Shown: positions 22,306-34,694 of the stretch, piece by piece
Position numbering within the stretch: position 1 is the stretch's first letter
How the letters are laid out: the number at the start of each line of letters is the position of its first letter
DNA from: Thelephora terrestris
Lineage: Eukaryota; Basidiomycota; Agaricomycetes; Thelephorales; Thelephoraceae
DNA length: 64,000 nt
Direction of reading: 5' to 3'
NCBI GenBank assembly: GCA_015956445.1
Contig: WIUZ02000003.1
Span: forward strand, 2,108,001 to 2,172,000
Notes under the pieces: generated by a model
Told to the model about the DNA's origin: nothing
Database searches by the model: none
Seen by the model: the letters and a program-made list of their open reading frames with translations, nothing else
Made by a program: the position numbers and the translations under genes

Positions 22306-24406
22306 ATGAACTCATATCGACAATCGCACAGCGTCACGGGAGCGGACGTGAAACTCAGTCCGAGCGAGAATTATGTTGCGCCCACTCCAACGAAGAGGCG
22401 TAGGACCGGATGCGGCGCACCGAACCAGGCCACCAAACGAAGAAAAGGGAAGCTCTCAAAGCTCCCTGATATGCCATTGGACATTTTGTATGAAGTAGGT
22501 TCTAGGCAGCGTCGATGAGTCAAGAGATACCAAGACTCTCCTAGATCTTCTCGCTTCTTCACCCGCAGGATCTCCTCAAGATATCATGGACAACAAAGGC
22601 ATTTCGGCGGGTTCTCACGAACATCTCGTCTCGGACCGTTTGGATGAACTCGCTTGCCTCCGTTGAGGGGCTCCCCTCTCGCCCCGACGGCATGAACGAG
22701 GTAGAGTACGCCAACTTCTTGTTCAATACCCTTTGCCAGGTGTGGATGAAAACCCATTCTACGCCTATCATTTCCTCAAATTCCAACTAGTGCTGTTATA
22801 AACCACGTGCGCCAATCGCTTGGGCCATCTACAGCAGGATATGCAAAGATTGCCAACATATCGAGTTCGTACAAGCACTTTTCCAACCTTCCAAAATTCG
22901 CTGTGACAACGTCTCCTAGGGGCACGTGGACTGTTAACCCATGGTCGTTGATGCCAAATTCTTTTCATGCCATTAGACCATTTTCCAAGAAGCTGGACGA
23001 GCTTCTTCCGACTTACACCACCTCATTGAGACGTAATGAGATTTATTGGAGTGTTGGGAGACATGCGTTCTAAACGGTTTTAGCCAGATCCCGGAGACGG
23101 TTGACGTGGAACCGTTCGCTTTACTTGAAGGCCGACGTCGAAGCCTTTTTTGGAAGGCTTCACGCTGATGCCCTGTCTGATAACGATATTGCGACAATTC
23201 TCGAAAAAGACGCCCAGCTTGTTCGAAAAAGAAATGAAGTATGCTCTTGCTTTCCGCCTATTGCTTCCTTATCTCATATGCGCAGTTTGCTGCTGCTGGA
23301 CAGGCGTGGGAAGCGCTAGGAGAAGCGGAAAGAGCTATAAAGAGGGAGCGACTCAAGTCACTGCGCTATAAAAGGTGCGGTGTTATTTCACATCCTGACA
23401 CGTGTATTAACCTTTGGCTCCAGAGTGATAGAAAAGCTCAAAGAGGAAGGGTGGGCTGAAGAACTGGGAAGGCATCCATCCATCTATGCAAGCTTGGAAT
23501 ACATGACCGGAGTTAGAGTTGCGAAACCTCTCACAGCTAAAGGTACGTCAATTTGGGTCATCGCTCGAACTTACTAACAACCAAACAGCCTGGGAGGAAC
23601 TCAAGCCTTCGGTCCTCCCTTGGATGAATAACGTTCGAAAGGGATTCATTTCTCGCCGTGTTGGGGAACTAACTCGGATCATCGAGTCGAGCCAGCTCCA
23701 CCTTGGACCAACTAGCGATTTTTCCCTCTCCAAAGATGATATATGTTGGGTTCCCGGAATCAGGGAAATTATCACCGGAGGCTCAAACGAAGAATTCAAA
23801 GAGTTGAAAGCTGGACTCGCTGGAAGACTTCCGAGGCTGACCGACGAGGTCAAGGCGGTTCGCTCAGCCGCTTTGTTATCCCTACTACCATACGAGAACC
23901 CGCCTGCGGAGGAGCTCTCACTCGCAACAACTTGGTTCAAATGTGAACACGGTTCTTGCCAGGCCCTCCAGCCCAAGGGTGCCTTGGGCCATTCCTGTTT
24001 CAAACGGGCCTCCTCCGACGCTTCCGAATCAGACAGGTACTACATGGATTCGGTGGGGCCACCGTGGAGTGTCAGCCAGGGAGTCTCGTTCCACAAGGAG
24101 GCGGCAGGATTTGCAAGACAATTGATCCTGTCCGACGGGGGTGACCCTGAGACAATGACCCACGAAAAGATGGACGGCTTCGGGTTTGTTCGAGACCACA
24201 ACGATGCTGTAATTGAAACATTCGACTCGATGGTACGACAGATTCCCTGCCCTTGGGTTTGTAAAAGTGTTTTCTAACTGCGGAGGCCACAGGTCCAGGC
24301 CCTTGTCAGTGATGGATCTGGAGAAACGCAGTTTTGGATGACGCTGACGCCCGACGAGGTATCTGGACTCATATCGCTGTTGGGGCAGCATGAGTTCCCA
24401 AGCTAG
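22306..24406 (+). CDS. F-box protein with cysteine-rich segment
   Basis: F-box proteins recruit substrates to SCF ubiquitin ligases through Skp1. The F-box is formed when LSKLPDMPLDILYE (ending near 22495) is spliced to IFSLLHPQDLLKISWTTKAF (from about 22550). A CxxC..CxxC segment follows (TLCQCCYKP and ICKDCQ, near 22735-22850). Then come charged helical exons, and the long exon ending PCPW is joined by a GTTTGT donor near 24257 to the last exon, whose stop is at 24404-24406. This arrangement is common to a large family of Agaricomycete F-box proteins of unknown substrate. ATG 22306 has the better context; an in-frame ATG at 22207 is the alternative. Exon limits between about 22,900 and 23,080 and around 23,370-23,420 are not resolved, so damage there is possible. 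Confidence 0.7.
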
Positions 24407-24854
24407 AGCTGCAAAAATGATCTGGGATTGAACACTCTGGGACCTCACTCGTCCTCCTCCCACCCTTCACGCGGGCATGATGAGGGTTATTTAATGACGA
24501 AGAGCACAGGATGCACTACCTTCTATGGCCTTTAGTAACTCATGTATTTGTTTAACCTCCTCCTTTGATTGTTAAATAAATTGTATGTTTGTGTCTCACC
24601 CGTGTGCTACTGTCCCTTTGTGGCCGCCCTTTCTGTGGAGTCGCCCGCGGAAGAGATAGAGGCGCTGGCATACACATAGGTAGGCAATCGACGCTGCCTG
24701 TGGGGAATTGATGCGCACGTGCCCTCCGAGAGGCCCAGTGCGATGCGATGTGCAACTGCAGCACATCAACTTTACCCTTGCGTTTGATCTCTTACTAAAA
24801 GCTGGAAAGGATTCTCACTGCCTTCCTGCATACACCGCCGTAGGTAAAGCCCGC
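24407..24854. other. Intergenic stretch, no gene seen
   Basis: The 3' flank of the F-box gene includes T/A-rich sequence near 24540-24600 that may be its 3' end. No supported gene and no repeat match were noticed up to the start of the permease duplication. Confidence 0.4.
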
Positions 24855-26177
24855 CGTGTATGCGTTGTCAGCCCTGTGCAACCTGGTTCATTCGATGTAG
24901 GAGCTTCCCCGCCAAACCTGTATTGGCTGCGAGGGTAGCTTGGCCAGCCCATGGTAAAATAGATACAGAATAGCGCGCCTCGTCGATTGAACGGGGAGGC
25001 CCTCGTTACGGCTTTCTCACAACGGTGAATCGCGCCTTCTCTTTCTCTCAGAAGATCGCCCATTTAAGTTCGAAAGACGGCAAGTCACGTAGAGTGTGGA
25101 TTTTCGGCAGTTACGATCCCCGGAAATACTCCCAACGCCTCGAGTGTTTCTCGTGTTGGCAGCTTTTCTCGACGAGTGCTTAAACCGCTTACTAGTAAAG
25201 ATCCATAACACCAGTAACTTTCTGATCACGATAAACGTCGATAAAAAGTATGAAAAAAGTGGGAAAAAAGTCCACAGATCAACCCCGACGGAGGCGCAAC
25301 AACTTGAAGGCAATGAATACACGGATGTATGATATGCGTCAAAGGAGGACAGGTAGACCGGCGACTCCCACTATCGGTGCTTTCAGCTGGTGATACCCGT
25401 CACGAAATCCATCTCAGAAGCCCAAATCCACTTGGTCTTGTACCAAAACTTGGACCCAAAATACAAGCAGAAGAACACCTGGATCGGCAGATAATTAGTC
25501 ACGAATGAAGCCGTGTTCCAACTCCCCTTCAGGAACACGCTCCACTTGGCGAAGAGGATGATGATGATCGTTAAAATCAGACTCCACCAAGCCGCGTACG
25601 GCATCAGCTTGCTGTACCACGGCAGGTTCTCGTAACTGGTCCCCCGCCCCGTCAGGCCCTGTCGGAATCGGATGCCGGTTATGCAGATCCCGAGCCAGGT
25701 GAACATCCCGGTGACGGAGCTCATGTTGGAGAACCAGGCGAAGACGGTGTTCGAGGACTCGGAGACGACTAGGTAGAATAGGCCATCGAGAGCCGCGGAA
25801 ACGGCGAGCGAGTAGATGGGGGTTCCCTTGGAGTTAGCGCGGGTGAAGATCTTAGGAGCCTGGTTGATCTTGGCGAAACCGTACAATGCGCGGGAAGGGG
25901 TGTACAGATCGGAAGAGCCGGCAGACCATGCAGAGGCTAGGGCGGTAAGGGGTTAGAAACCATTCGTGCAGAGGGGAACAGAGATAAGTAGCGAGGTGCG
26001 CAAGAAGCAAGCATTGGAAATGTGGGGAAGGACTTTGATTCCGGCCCTCTGGATGGCGATCACCCATGCAGAAGAGGCGGCATTACCAGTGCCAAGCTTG
26101 GGGATCGTGTCGGACGGGCTGATCAAACCGAGCACGAATACGCCAATGATGTACAATAGGAGGATCCGGATCCAAAC
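24855..26177 (-). repeat. Segmental duplicate of permease 3' region (copy A)
   Basis: This segment aligns with 38920-40225, including non-coding 3' flank, with small indels. The match stops abruptly at the shared 'ccggatccaaac' (26165-26177 and 40213-40225), which marks a breakpoint. It contains the C-terminal half of an amino-acid permease gene only. Confidence 0.8.
25383..26177 (-). pseudogene. Truncated amino-acid permease (C-terminal half)
   Basis: The frame 25383-25886 and the piece above it match the last two exons of the complete permease at 39416-41265. Everything N-terminal to the block before IIGVFVLGLISPSD is missing, so about half of the membrane helices are absent. The intron that separates ACFL from TSAWSAGSSD in the complete gene has lost its donor here: the GTACGT motif has become a GCACCT-like sequence. 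The final Trp codon (SWKHQ in the complete copy) is TGA, shortening the C terminus by four residues. With no N terminus and no promoter I call it a pseudogene created by partial duplication. Confidence 0.8.
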
Positions 26178-26586
26178 AACCGGCTTCTGCTACTGAGTCG
26201 CCTACGAACGTGCACTTGTCAGCTCGGTTCGTGGGGGCGACAAGGGACTAGACCATGCAGAGAGATGCTTGGTGATAAACACACCAGAGAACCACCAACG
26301 ATCAGCCGAGTCAGAGTGTTTTCCATTGTCTCGTTTTTGTTCGCCTGCCACGGGCAGTCGGGTTTGATTTGTGACTCGTAGGCCGTGCAGGATCAATAGC
26401 TCCCGGCCCAACTTTTCCAAATATAACGGGGAAGATACGCCGAGAGAACCCATCCGCCCATTAACCGCATCAAACCGTGACAGAACGGAGTACGCATGGA
26501 TTTGGAAAGGTCGTGGTGTCAGTGGGATGGTTGAATCCCCGACGCAAACTCCGGGGGCAAAAAAACGCGGGTGTGGGAAGATCTCA
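26178..26586. other. Junction between permease fragment and FunK1 segment
   Basis: This stretch is unique in the window. It lies between the permease breakpoint and the start of the FunK1 duplication, and I see no supported gene in it. Confidence 0.4.
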
Positions 26587-26807
26587 CCGTTTCGCAACGA
26601 ATCGTCCAGAGCGTGTTGAGCCCGTGACCGTTGTATGCACGCGTTTGGACATCAAATCAACGTTGAACATTGATGAACGTAAGTATCTGATTCGTCGATC
26701 GCCACCATCCCACGGTTTCTTGTCACGCTTGGTCGCGACTGACCATCTGGGTGACCCCGAGAACTATCCACGCATGGCTCTCGTAGACTTTTGCCTGTTT
26801 GTCGACC

Positions 26808-26816
26808 TATATAAGG
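26808..26816 (+). promoter_or_regulatory. Likely TATA box of FunK1 copy A
   Basis: TATATAAGG lies 48 bp before ATG 26864, within a block kept in the duplicate (34633-34641). The spacing to the ATG leaves a very short 5' UTR, as is common in compact fungal genes. Confidence 0.55.
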
Positions 26817-26863
26817 TGCGCCGCGCAGATCCATGCTTCTAACCCATCCCTTCCAACCTCCCC

Positions 26864-29490
26864 ATGTCTAACACACCGCCACGTTCGTTGGTCCAGTCGA
26901 ATCAGATCCTCTTCGAGACACCGAAATCGAAACGCAATCCCAGTGTCGCCCCTTATGACGATGTATCAAGCAACACCCCCAGCACCCGCGGCTCAGCCGC
27001 TGTTATGAGGCAAGAAGGCAATACGGACCGGGTCGAGGGCTACAAGCGCAACGACTATGACAGCTACATCTCCGAGGATCTCAAAAAGCGAGTTTTTGTT
27101 GATTTCGAGACCTTCTTGCAGTCTGCCCTACACGTTCCTCGCGACTGGAGGACCCTATGGGGACCGGCTATCGAAGCAGTCAAGGCGAACAAGGAGTTCC
27201 GCAAAGGCAAAACAGAGTACTGCAAACAATGCAACGACGGCGGTTCTGTGGAGAAGCCATTCTACGAGCCGTTGATGGAAACCGCAAACGCTGTTCTCGA
27301 CGTCGTGTCTGCGTCCAAATTTGACGGCATCTCCGGGACTCCCCAGTACTACCATGTCAACGACCGCGGGAAGCTTCAGGGTGGTGTCATCAATAACAGC
27401 GACCTCTCCCCTGACCTGGTTGTCCTCCACAAGGGGTGTCAGGCCACCGAGGATAGCCAGACTACCGGGGAACTTCGACCCCCAAAGGAAATCCACTGGG
27501 CTAACGCGCTTCACGTCCTCGAAGTCAAATCGCATAACACCGCCATATGCGATGGAGATCACATACCAAGACTGATCATTAATGGTAAGCACGTATCGAG
27601 TTCGCTCTGGCGAAACACGACTGACTTGGGGGACAGAGATCGATCCGCTCTGGAACCACGCGCCTTCCACCAAGCGAAAAAGGGGCAAGACTGCTCGCCC
27701 TGGTACGCCCACAACTGGTTCCGACCCTCCTTCCGAAGCTTCGTCTAAAAAGCGGCCGCCTGTGGAATCGCATACAAGCGATCAGCCGAGGTCAAAGAAA
27801 GCCAAGACGACATCCAAATTGCTCCCGGTATCTGAAGACGACCCAGGCTCTTCTGTGTCAACGCCGGAACCCCAAACACAAGCTAGTCCGGCAGTCCAAA
27901 TCGGCAGCTATCTTTTGGAGATGTTCTCCGTCCCTCTGCTTCGTTCCCACGCTACCGTCTGCCTTGTCGACCGCGACCGTCTGCAGCTGTATCACGCCAA
28001 CCGCTCGGTCATCCTAGTCTCCTCGGCGATAAACATTTCCACGGCCCCCGGGTTGGACCAGTTCATCGCTGTCATCATCGCCTTTCACTGCCTTTCGCTA
28101 GGCCAAAATGGGATTCTGCATACCTTCGCAGAAGGCAACGCCGAACTAGTGAAAAACACCAAGATTCCGTCGGACGACAGGGCCATTCAGAAGCAGAACC
28201 AGCTGCTATTCAACGTTAAAGAACCGGAGAAACCGTTCACTCTGATCCTGGGCGATGTCATCTCACGCGAACCGGCGATTATCGGGCGGTCTACGGTGGT
28301 GCTGAGGGCAACCTCCGAAAAATGGCCGGGGGAAAAGCTAGTCGTCAAGGTCAGCTGGCCGAGTGACACCCGGGATTCAGAGAACGAGTTCGTGAACAAG
28401 GCGATCGAGGAGGCGAAGAAGAAGGAATCGACATGGGCAGCCAAGCACCTCCCCAAGATCTTTTGGGCAGGCGACATCAATTTCGGCACGGACTCAACCT
28501 TTAAGTCGGTCGCGAATCTGTTTGATACCGCCACGCTCGTGGGCGGCAACTTTAAGTATGAGCGGCGTGCCCTCCGGATTATCGTTCAGGAAGAGCTGCA
28601 CCCTCTGAAGTCGCTGGGGGATGTGAAGGAAATTGGACAGGTTTTCGTTGATGTCGCATGTGGTGCGTGCCCCCTTTGCTTCTCGGCTACTAGTACCGTC
28701 CACTTACACCGTTCTAGTTCACCGTTGGCTCCATGACCACCCTGGGATCCTTCATCGCGACCCCAGCCCGAACAACATCATGTGTCGCATTATCGAGAAA
28801 CCGAACGCAACAGGGGAACCAAGTCGGAAAGTCTATGGGGTCCTTACCGACTACGACCTTTCGTCGTGGACGGTCCGCCTTAAAAACGACTACACCAAAA
28901 CGTCGCAGCAGCGGACCGGAACGCCTCCCTATATGGCTCAGGAGTTGCTGGATGGAACGAGCGCCACTCACCTGTATCGACACGACCTGGAATCGCTCTT
29001 CTATGTCATGTTGCTGACGTGCGGGCGCCACGAGTTGGCTAATGAGAAAGTCGGGTCCACAACGGGACGAAGGATGGTCATGCGAGGCGGTTACCGTCCG
29101 TATAAGGGCTGGTTTAACCAAAAGGACTACGGCATACTTGGAAACGAGAAGTCTAGCTTCTTTACGCGTTCAAAGCCCATCGAGTTGTCCCCGTGCTTCG
29201 AGGACTTTCGTGCATGGTTACAACCACTTCTATTCCAATTCGCAGATGGGTTCACGCTCAAGTCTTTCCATAGAACGAAAATGGGCAGACAGCAGTATTA
29301 TGGAACTTCTGCGGGTGAGGTCGATAACCCGTTTGACGACGAAACGTTGGGGAACAACATCGACTACTCTTCCTTCATCGAACCAGTCCGTAGGCTATCG
29401 GGAGAACTTGAAGGGTTGGTTATCCGCTACGACCCCAAAGCAATTCCGCCCCCGACCCCGACCGGTGCGCCCAGTGCTGACGACGCTTGA
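26864..29490 (+). CDS. FunK1 fungal-type protein kinase, copy A
   Basis: Three exons (26864-27584, 27637-28662, 28718-29490) sum to 2,520 nt, or 839 residues. FunK1 kinases are a family expanded in Agaricomycetes and related to eukaryotic protein kinases; substrates are unknown. Visible kinase elements: a VVLRAT beta-strand and the VVKVSW lysine near residue 490, the catalytic loop HRDPSPNNIM near 594-603 (joined across intron 2), DYDLS in the place of DFG near 625, and GTPPYMAQELL as the activation-segment end. The catalytic loop differs from the usual HRDxSxNN only at its variable positions, so an active enzyme is plausible. The N-terminal ~240 residues form the separate domain usual in this family. 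A basic Ser/Pro linker (PRSKKAKTTSK) may serve as a nuclear signal. A dispersed repeat follows. Confidence 0.88.
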
Positions 29491-30064
29491 GTTCTGCACT
29501 TGTGGCCTCGGCGATCGAGCGTCCACGCCGTTCACCGCCTTCCCACCCAAGTTCTCGGTTGCCTATCCGATTTTTCTTCGGTATACTTGCTTACATAAAA
29601 CCATTTGTCGATGCTATGTCTGTAAGGCACTTGATACCATCCTGTTATTGTTTTAGGGTACACCGTTCAATACATCGTAGAAATCCTGGTTCTACAGGGC
29701 TGTGCCTCAAACGTCACATTCCTTAAAGAAAGTGGACACGATACATGAGTTTGAACCTCGCCGTCACGTGCAAGGAGGGATATTGCAGCGAGGCTCGTTC
29801 GAAACTGTCTCAGTATTGGATGATGTCCCAGTCCAGATACCATTGATCGTGCGCAGGTAGTACTTGTCCCCCGGTAGTATTTACTCGCCTTCTCACACCA
29901 CTCGCCCCGACAGTGGCCCTCTGTTCCCTTCAGATCCACAGAAGGGAGAAGTCCTACTCGACGAAAAGGGTGGCTCTCGACTCGACTCGAATCGGATTTG
30001 GACAAGTACCAGTTGAATCTACTACAGTAGAAAAGCTTGTGACATTGTCAACTTTTTAATGCTA
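29491..30064. other. 3' flank of FunK1 copy A
   Basis: Non-coding sequence shared with 37334-37904. A T/A-rich stretch near 29630-29660 may contain the 3' end of the transcript. No gene is supported. Confidence 0.45.
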
Positions 30065-31115
30065 TTTGCCCGGAGTCCCCAGCTGTCCCCAGGCAGCCCG
30101 CGACCACGACGAGAGACAGGGACGTTTAAGGGCAGCCATTGCTCCCGCGAACGGGATTTTTTGTTGAGCGTCTCAGCCAGAGCGGACCTTTGTATTTGCC
30201 GCATCGGACCCGGGGAAAAATCCGTGGCTTTTGATGACAGGATAAAGTCCGAACTATACAGAGGGTGGAACTGGCAGGTGACCTTCTTCGGAGTTCCTAT
30301 GCTCCTCTTCGTCGCTGATACGTCGAGCGGCTGTATGACTGCCTACTACTAGCCTGACCCTGTGTAATTAGCGGTGCAGCCTCGGTTACCATTTATTCAT
30401 GGCGCGCCTCTGGCAAGTACCGTCATTTACTTGGCGCAGCCGACGCCTCAAGGCCTCAAGCTTCAAGCTTCAAACACCGGATCGACGTTCGACCCTGACC
30501 TCGATGGAGGGGTCTGGTGGGTCCGGCTCTTGCCCGTCAGAACTCTGCTGCTTCCTCAACTTGTACAATCTAAGGATTGAATCTACGGTGGACCAGCGTA
30601 CGTGGGTACATTGTGACAAACCACTTCTGCTCCCTGTTCTTCCAGCGAGTCGAGTTATTCCCATCCTCACGTCCGACCCCGCTGCGCAGACAGTTTTCAC
30701 TGTAGACCAGAACGGAAGTCAGCCAGCATGACCGAAGGACTTACGGCTCCTGAACGATGTTTTGTAGGCCTGCCATGAAGAGCAGTGGGGGATGAAACTT
30801 AGATTGGGCGGCTAGCGGCAGTGAAAACTGCAGCGAGCGTTTTCGAACTCCAAGCGTAACAAACAGGCTGGCCAGGACCACCGCAACTGACATCCACTTA
30901 CACAGCGTGAGGGAGACCATAAGCTTTGACTCGGAGAGCGTGTTCCTCGAGTCTGGTATGAGGCGCACGGAAATGTGAACTCAAGCGTGACATTTGAAAA
31001 CCCGCCGCGAGACTCAGCGATGATGATAACACCCCGACGATACTGAGCGAGGCCCGCTTCAAGTTTCCTTTGGCAACAACCGGGATAAAGGCCTCATACT
31101 GAGTTCTTTTTTTTG
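30065..31115 (+). repeat. Dispersed ~1 kb repeat, copy R2
   Basis: This is the most complete copy in the plus orientation. Its right end is an A/T run ('ttttttttgattaaaaaaa') that is also found at the end of R1. No conserved frame, no TG..CA long-terminal-repeat ends and no transposase or reverse-transcriptase fragment could be seen. Its left end is uncertain because the adjoining sequence is shared with FunK1 copy B. Confidence 0.65.
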
Positions 31116-31843
31116 ATTAAAAAAAATCCGTCACTAATTGATGTACAACCACGCCGTGTATTACTTCCGTGTATCTATTATGTCCGGCATGTGTACTGTC
31201 CTTGTCGAAAGTGGGACAGGGTACCTCTCACCAAGATGAACTTCACATGGGGATGTGGGCCGGGGTTGCTCACAGTCGCCCCGGGTCGTTTGGAATCATT
31301 CCCAATCGATTGACTTCGAGTAACTAATCTAAATGTAGATCATTTATTTATTTACGTTGAAATTTGTCGCTACTGGTCGCGAGTCAGTTTGTTTTCGCGT
31401 TCCTCAACGACCCCGGCCAGTGCTGCTTGCGCTTCTCACTGGGGAGATTTGAAGATTGATCCGAGATTGATCCCCGGAAAATGAGCGTCACGTGCGGCTT
31501 CCAGGAAAACACGCGGCTCCCGAAGCTTCCGAAACTTGTACGCAGTTGTTTCCGCATTCCCAATTCCATCATTCTGTACAATCGAGGTATCGGCATCGGG
31601 GTCGGTGAGGGATTCCTTTGTTCTAAGCCCCATCGTTTCTCAGTGCTGACCTGTGGACTGCGACCGGCTCTTTTTTTCATTGGGTTAGGCATGCACTCCT
31701 GAGTCGGAGAAGTTAACTGTACCCCAGTAATACCAATACGGACCAAGATAGATACGGGCATTGGGATGCCTACTTAATTCAACGTGCTGGATGTTTCTGT
31801 GGCATCCCTACCCTCCTACCTGGTCATATCGACGACACCAAGA
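31116..31843. other. Region upstream of the carboxylesterase
   Basis: No gene is supported. A 125-residue minus-strand frame (31384-31761) lacks family resemblance and is read as chance. The esterase promoter should lie near the right end. Confidence 0.4.
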
Positions 31844-34340
31844 ATGTTATTCAACTCGCTTGTACTTCTCGGGACCTTCCTCCAGGTCGGCGTTAACACC
31901 GTGGCAGCTTCGAGCAAACGTGGCGGCGGTCCCGTGGTCACTCTGAGTTATGCAACGTTCGAAGGGGCTTCGACGGGTGGGCTAGAGAGTTTCTCGGGCA
32001 TTTCTTACGCCCAGCCTCCAATCGGTGACCTCCGATTTCGTCGTCCTCAACCCCCACTTTTGTTGTCTGGTACTAAGCTCGTGAGTTTTCTTGTGCTTTG
32101 TTGCGAGGATTTGACCCAGATATCTGACCTCGGTTGTTTTTCTTGTTTCTGTCAGGCCACGACGTACGGGAACGCCTGTTTTCCACAGGAATATACCCCT
32201 CCTCATATTCCGGGCATCAACTACACTATATTGGCCGGATTTCTCCCGAAAGCCAACGCGTCTGGAGACTGTACGAGTGTTTTGTTACCGTTTGAATTGG
32301 CGGGAACGTGAGATGAAATCTGACGAGAAACTCCGATGTTACAGGCCTTTACGCAAACGTGGTTCGCCCTGCCGGTGTCACAGAACAAAGTAAACTCCCG
32401 GTTGTCGTCGTGAGTACTTGTACGATCCTGGATGCCGCCCTGATAGACTCTGAACCATTATTATAAGTGGTTCTACGGCGGTGCTTTCGCTGTTGGTGAC
32501 GGCTCTTCCTATGATGGAAGTACTGTCGTGCAACGTTCGGTTGAGCTTGGGGAACCAGTCATCTACGTGAACTTCAACTACCGTTTGAATGCTTTTGGTT
32601 TCCTCGGTGGGAAAGAGGCTCTAGCGGGAGGAGCTACGAACATCGGCTTGTACGATCGTGAGTTTCACCTCAATCGACACACTTTCATGGCTTCTAACCA
32701 CTACTCCCGTCGGTTCTTTCGTTCTCGGCAACTGATGCATCGATGATCTGCGGGTTCAACAGAAAAATTCTTCTTGGACTGGGTCAAGACTTATATTTCC
32801 AAGTTCGGTGGCGATCCAAACCAAGTTACCGCGTGAGTTTAATTTGGCGGACCCGCCGCGTCACCGCTGATTGATTCGGTCATCACTCACATTGCGCGTT
32901 CCGTGCAACTGGGGCCAGAGTGCGGGGTCACAGTCGATCATAGTCCACATCCTCACGAACCCCACCAGCCCTCCCTTCAAGGCCGCTATTCTGGTACGCG
33001 CTTGCGAATTCGAAATTCCGGTTTGGTGCTGCTAAGAGTCTGACACAATTCGTAGCATTCAAGTTATACATCTGTTACTTACAAGACCGATAGCCAAAAC
33101 TACCAAGCGACTTACGATCAATTGGTTCAGTTCACCGGATGTGCTTCAGCTCCGGACACTTTGGAATGCCTCCGAGCTGCTCCGTATGCCACCCTTGCAG
33201 ATGCTGTCAACACTACCCCCTCCTTCTTGTCTCTCAACGGATTGGATTTAACTTGGGCCATTAGCATTGACGGAGAACTGATCGAAAAGGCTGTGAAGCA
33301 ATACATCAACGAGGGATGCTATGCTATGCTTCCAATCCTGGGTAGTCAGGTTGATGACGAAGGAACGTGAGTCCAGTTCCTACTCTCCCAGACGTCGTGG
33401 CGATGTCGTGGCCGATGCTCAGGCTGGAATTTTGACTTCTTCACTCTTGACGACCAGTCAATTACGTGGGTCCTCTTGCAGAATTACTACCCAACCACAC
33501 GGTCTCAAAATTTCTTTTGAAGCACTGACGCCGACCTCAAGGCATTCTTGAAGGCAGGCCTCTACCTAGGAGCTACTGATGCTCAAGTCAATTCGTTGGC
33601 CGACAAGTACTCTCAGGATCCTGCTGCAGTGAGCTAGTTCACATGACCGCTCAAAAACACATTCCGACTTGGTTCTCCTAGGGTTCTCCATTCAATACCA
33701 GAAATCGCAGCGCTTTGACGTGAGGCCGAACAGTCGTTTCGACTTACAGGAGGCTGACACACCTACCCAACAGCCCCGAATTCAAGCGCCTGGCTGCCAT
33801 CCAGGGCGATCTGTTCTTCCAGTCCGGTCGTCGTTCCGCGTTCTCGAAATGGGCTGCTACCCAGAACGTTTGGTCATTCTGTTCGTCCCTTCACGTTTAA
33901 ACCGGGTTGACTTCCCGCGTTGGAGCGCGCTAACTTGTGACTTCTTCGATCTAGTGTGGAAGCGCAGCAAGGACTCACTCTACCTTAGGTCCGTTCATGG
34001 TGGCGAGCTTCCTGAGATGTACGGCCTCACGGGTGATCACCTTGGCACGGATGCCATAGGTATGTGTCCGTTTCCCCCCTCCCCTTCGTTCATGCGACCT
34101 CTGCGATTGACGAGGATCACACCAGTCAACTTCGTCAACCATCAGGACCCTAACCATCCAGAAGGATCCACCGCTGCGAGCCTATTGTCTAGCGTCGCTT
34201 GGCCCAAATATGACCTCGACAGCAAGAAAATGTTTCTGTTCAGCGACAACGGCACGGAAGAGTACACCACCGTTCCTGACACTTACCGCGCAGATGCTAT
34301 CGCCGCCATTATCAAGGTTCAAACGGCTTTGGGGCAGTGA
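31844..34340 (+). pseudogene. Type-B carboxylesterase/lipase, probably disrupted
   Basis: This alpha/beta-hydrolase family hydrolyses carboxylic esters and is usually secreted in fungi. From ATG 31844 there is a signal peptide (MLFNSLVLLGTFLQVGV). Then come ISYAQPPIGDLRF, WFYGGAFAVG (oxyanion strand), the nucleophile elbow GQSAG near 32915, the acid region DDEGT near 33355 and the catalytic His in SVHGGELPEMYG near 34003. At least nine exons can be joined, including DPAA to GSPFNTRN. Two lesions are visible. The acceptor that should lie just before WGQSAG reads AA, not AG (32907-32908), and using the next AG causes an early stop. The join after DEGT (33367 to about 33430) is out of frame by what looks like a small deletion. 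Otherwise the frame is well kept, so the loss is probably recent. Confidence 0.65.
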
Positions 34341-34632
34341 AAATGGGCTTTTCTTCCAATTTTTGAGTCATTTTTCTAGAGAGGCGTCTGCGCTCAGTGG
34401 TACTTGAGTACTGAAGTCGTTTCGCAATAAATCGCCCAGACCGTGTTGAACCCGTGACATTGTGTGCACGCATTTGGACATCAAATCAACGTTGAACATT
34501 GATGAACGTATCTGATTCGTCGATCGCCACCGTCCCACGGTTTCCTGTCACGCTTGGTCGCAACTGGCCATCTGGGTGACCCTGAGAACTATCCACGCAT
34601 GGCTCTCGTAGACCTCTGCCTTTTTGTCGACC

Positions 34633-34641
34633 TATATAAGG
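34633..34641 (+). promoter_or_regulatory. Likely TATA box of FunK1 copy B
   Basis: TATATAAGG lies 54 bp before ATG 34695. The surrounding promoter block is nearly identical to that of copy A, so the two genes may share regulation. Confidence 0.55.
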
Positions 34642-34694
34642 TGCGCCGCGCAGATCCATGCTTCTCACCCATCCCTTCCAACCTCCCCCAGCCC

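Larger units (their letters stand above)
26587..31005 (+). repeat. FunK1 segmental duplication, copy A (~4.4 kb)
   Basis: The segment aligns with 34418-38822 over promoter, all three exons, both introns, the 3' flank and the dispersed repeat. The left border is the shared 'gtttcgcaa' (26587 and 34418) and the right border lies near 'gcgtgacatttga'. Most differences are single bases. Confidence 0.85.

Noticed and set aside
31384-31761. 125-residue minus-strand frame upstream of the esterase
   Set aside because: No family resemblance and no splice or promoter context.
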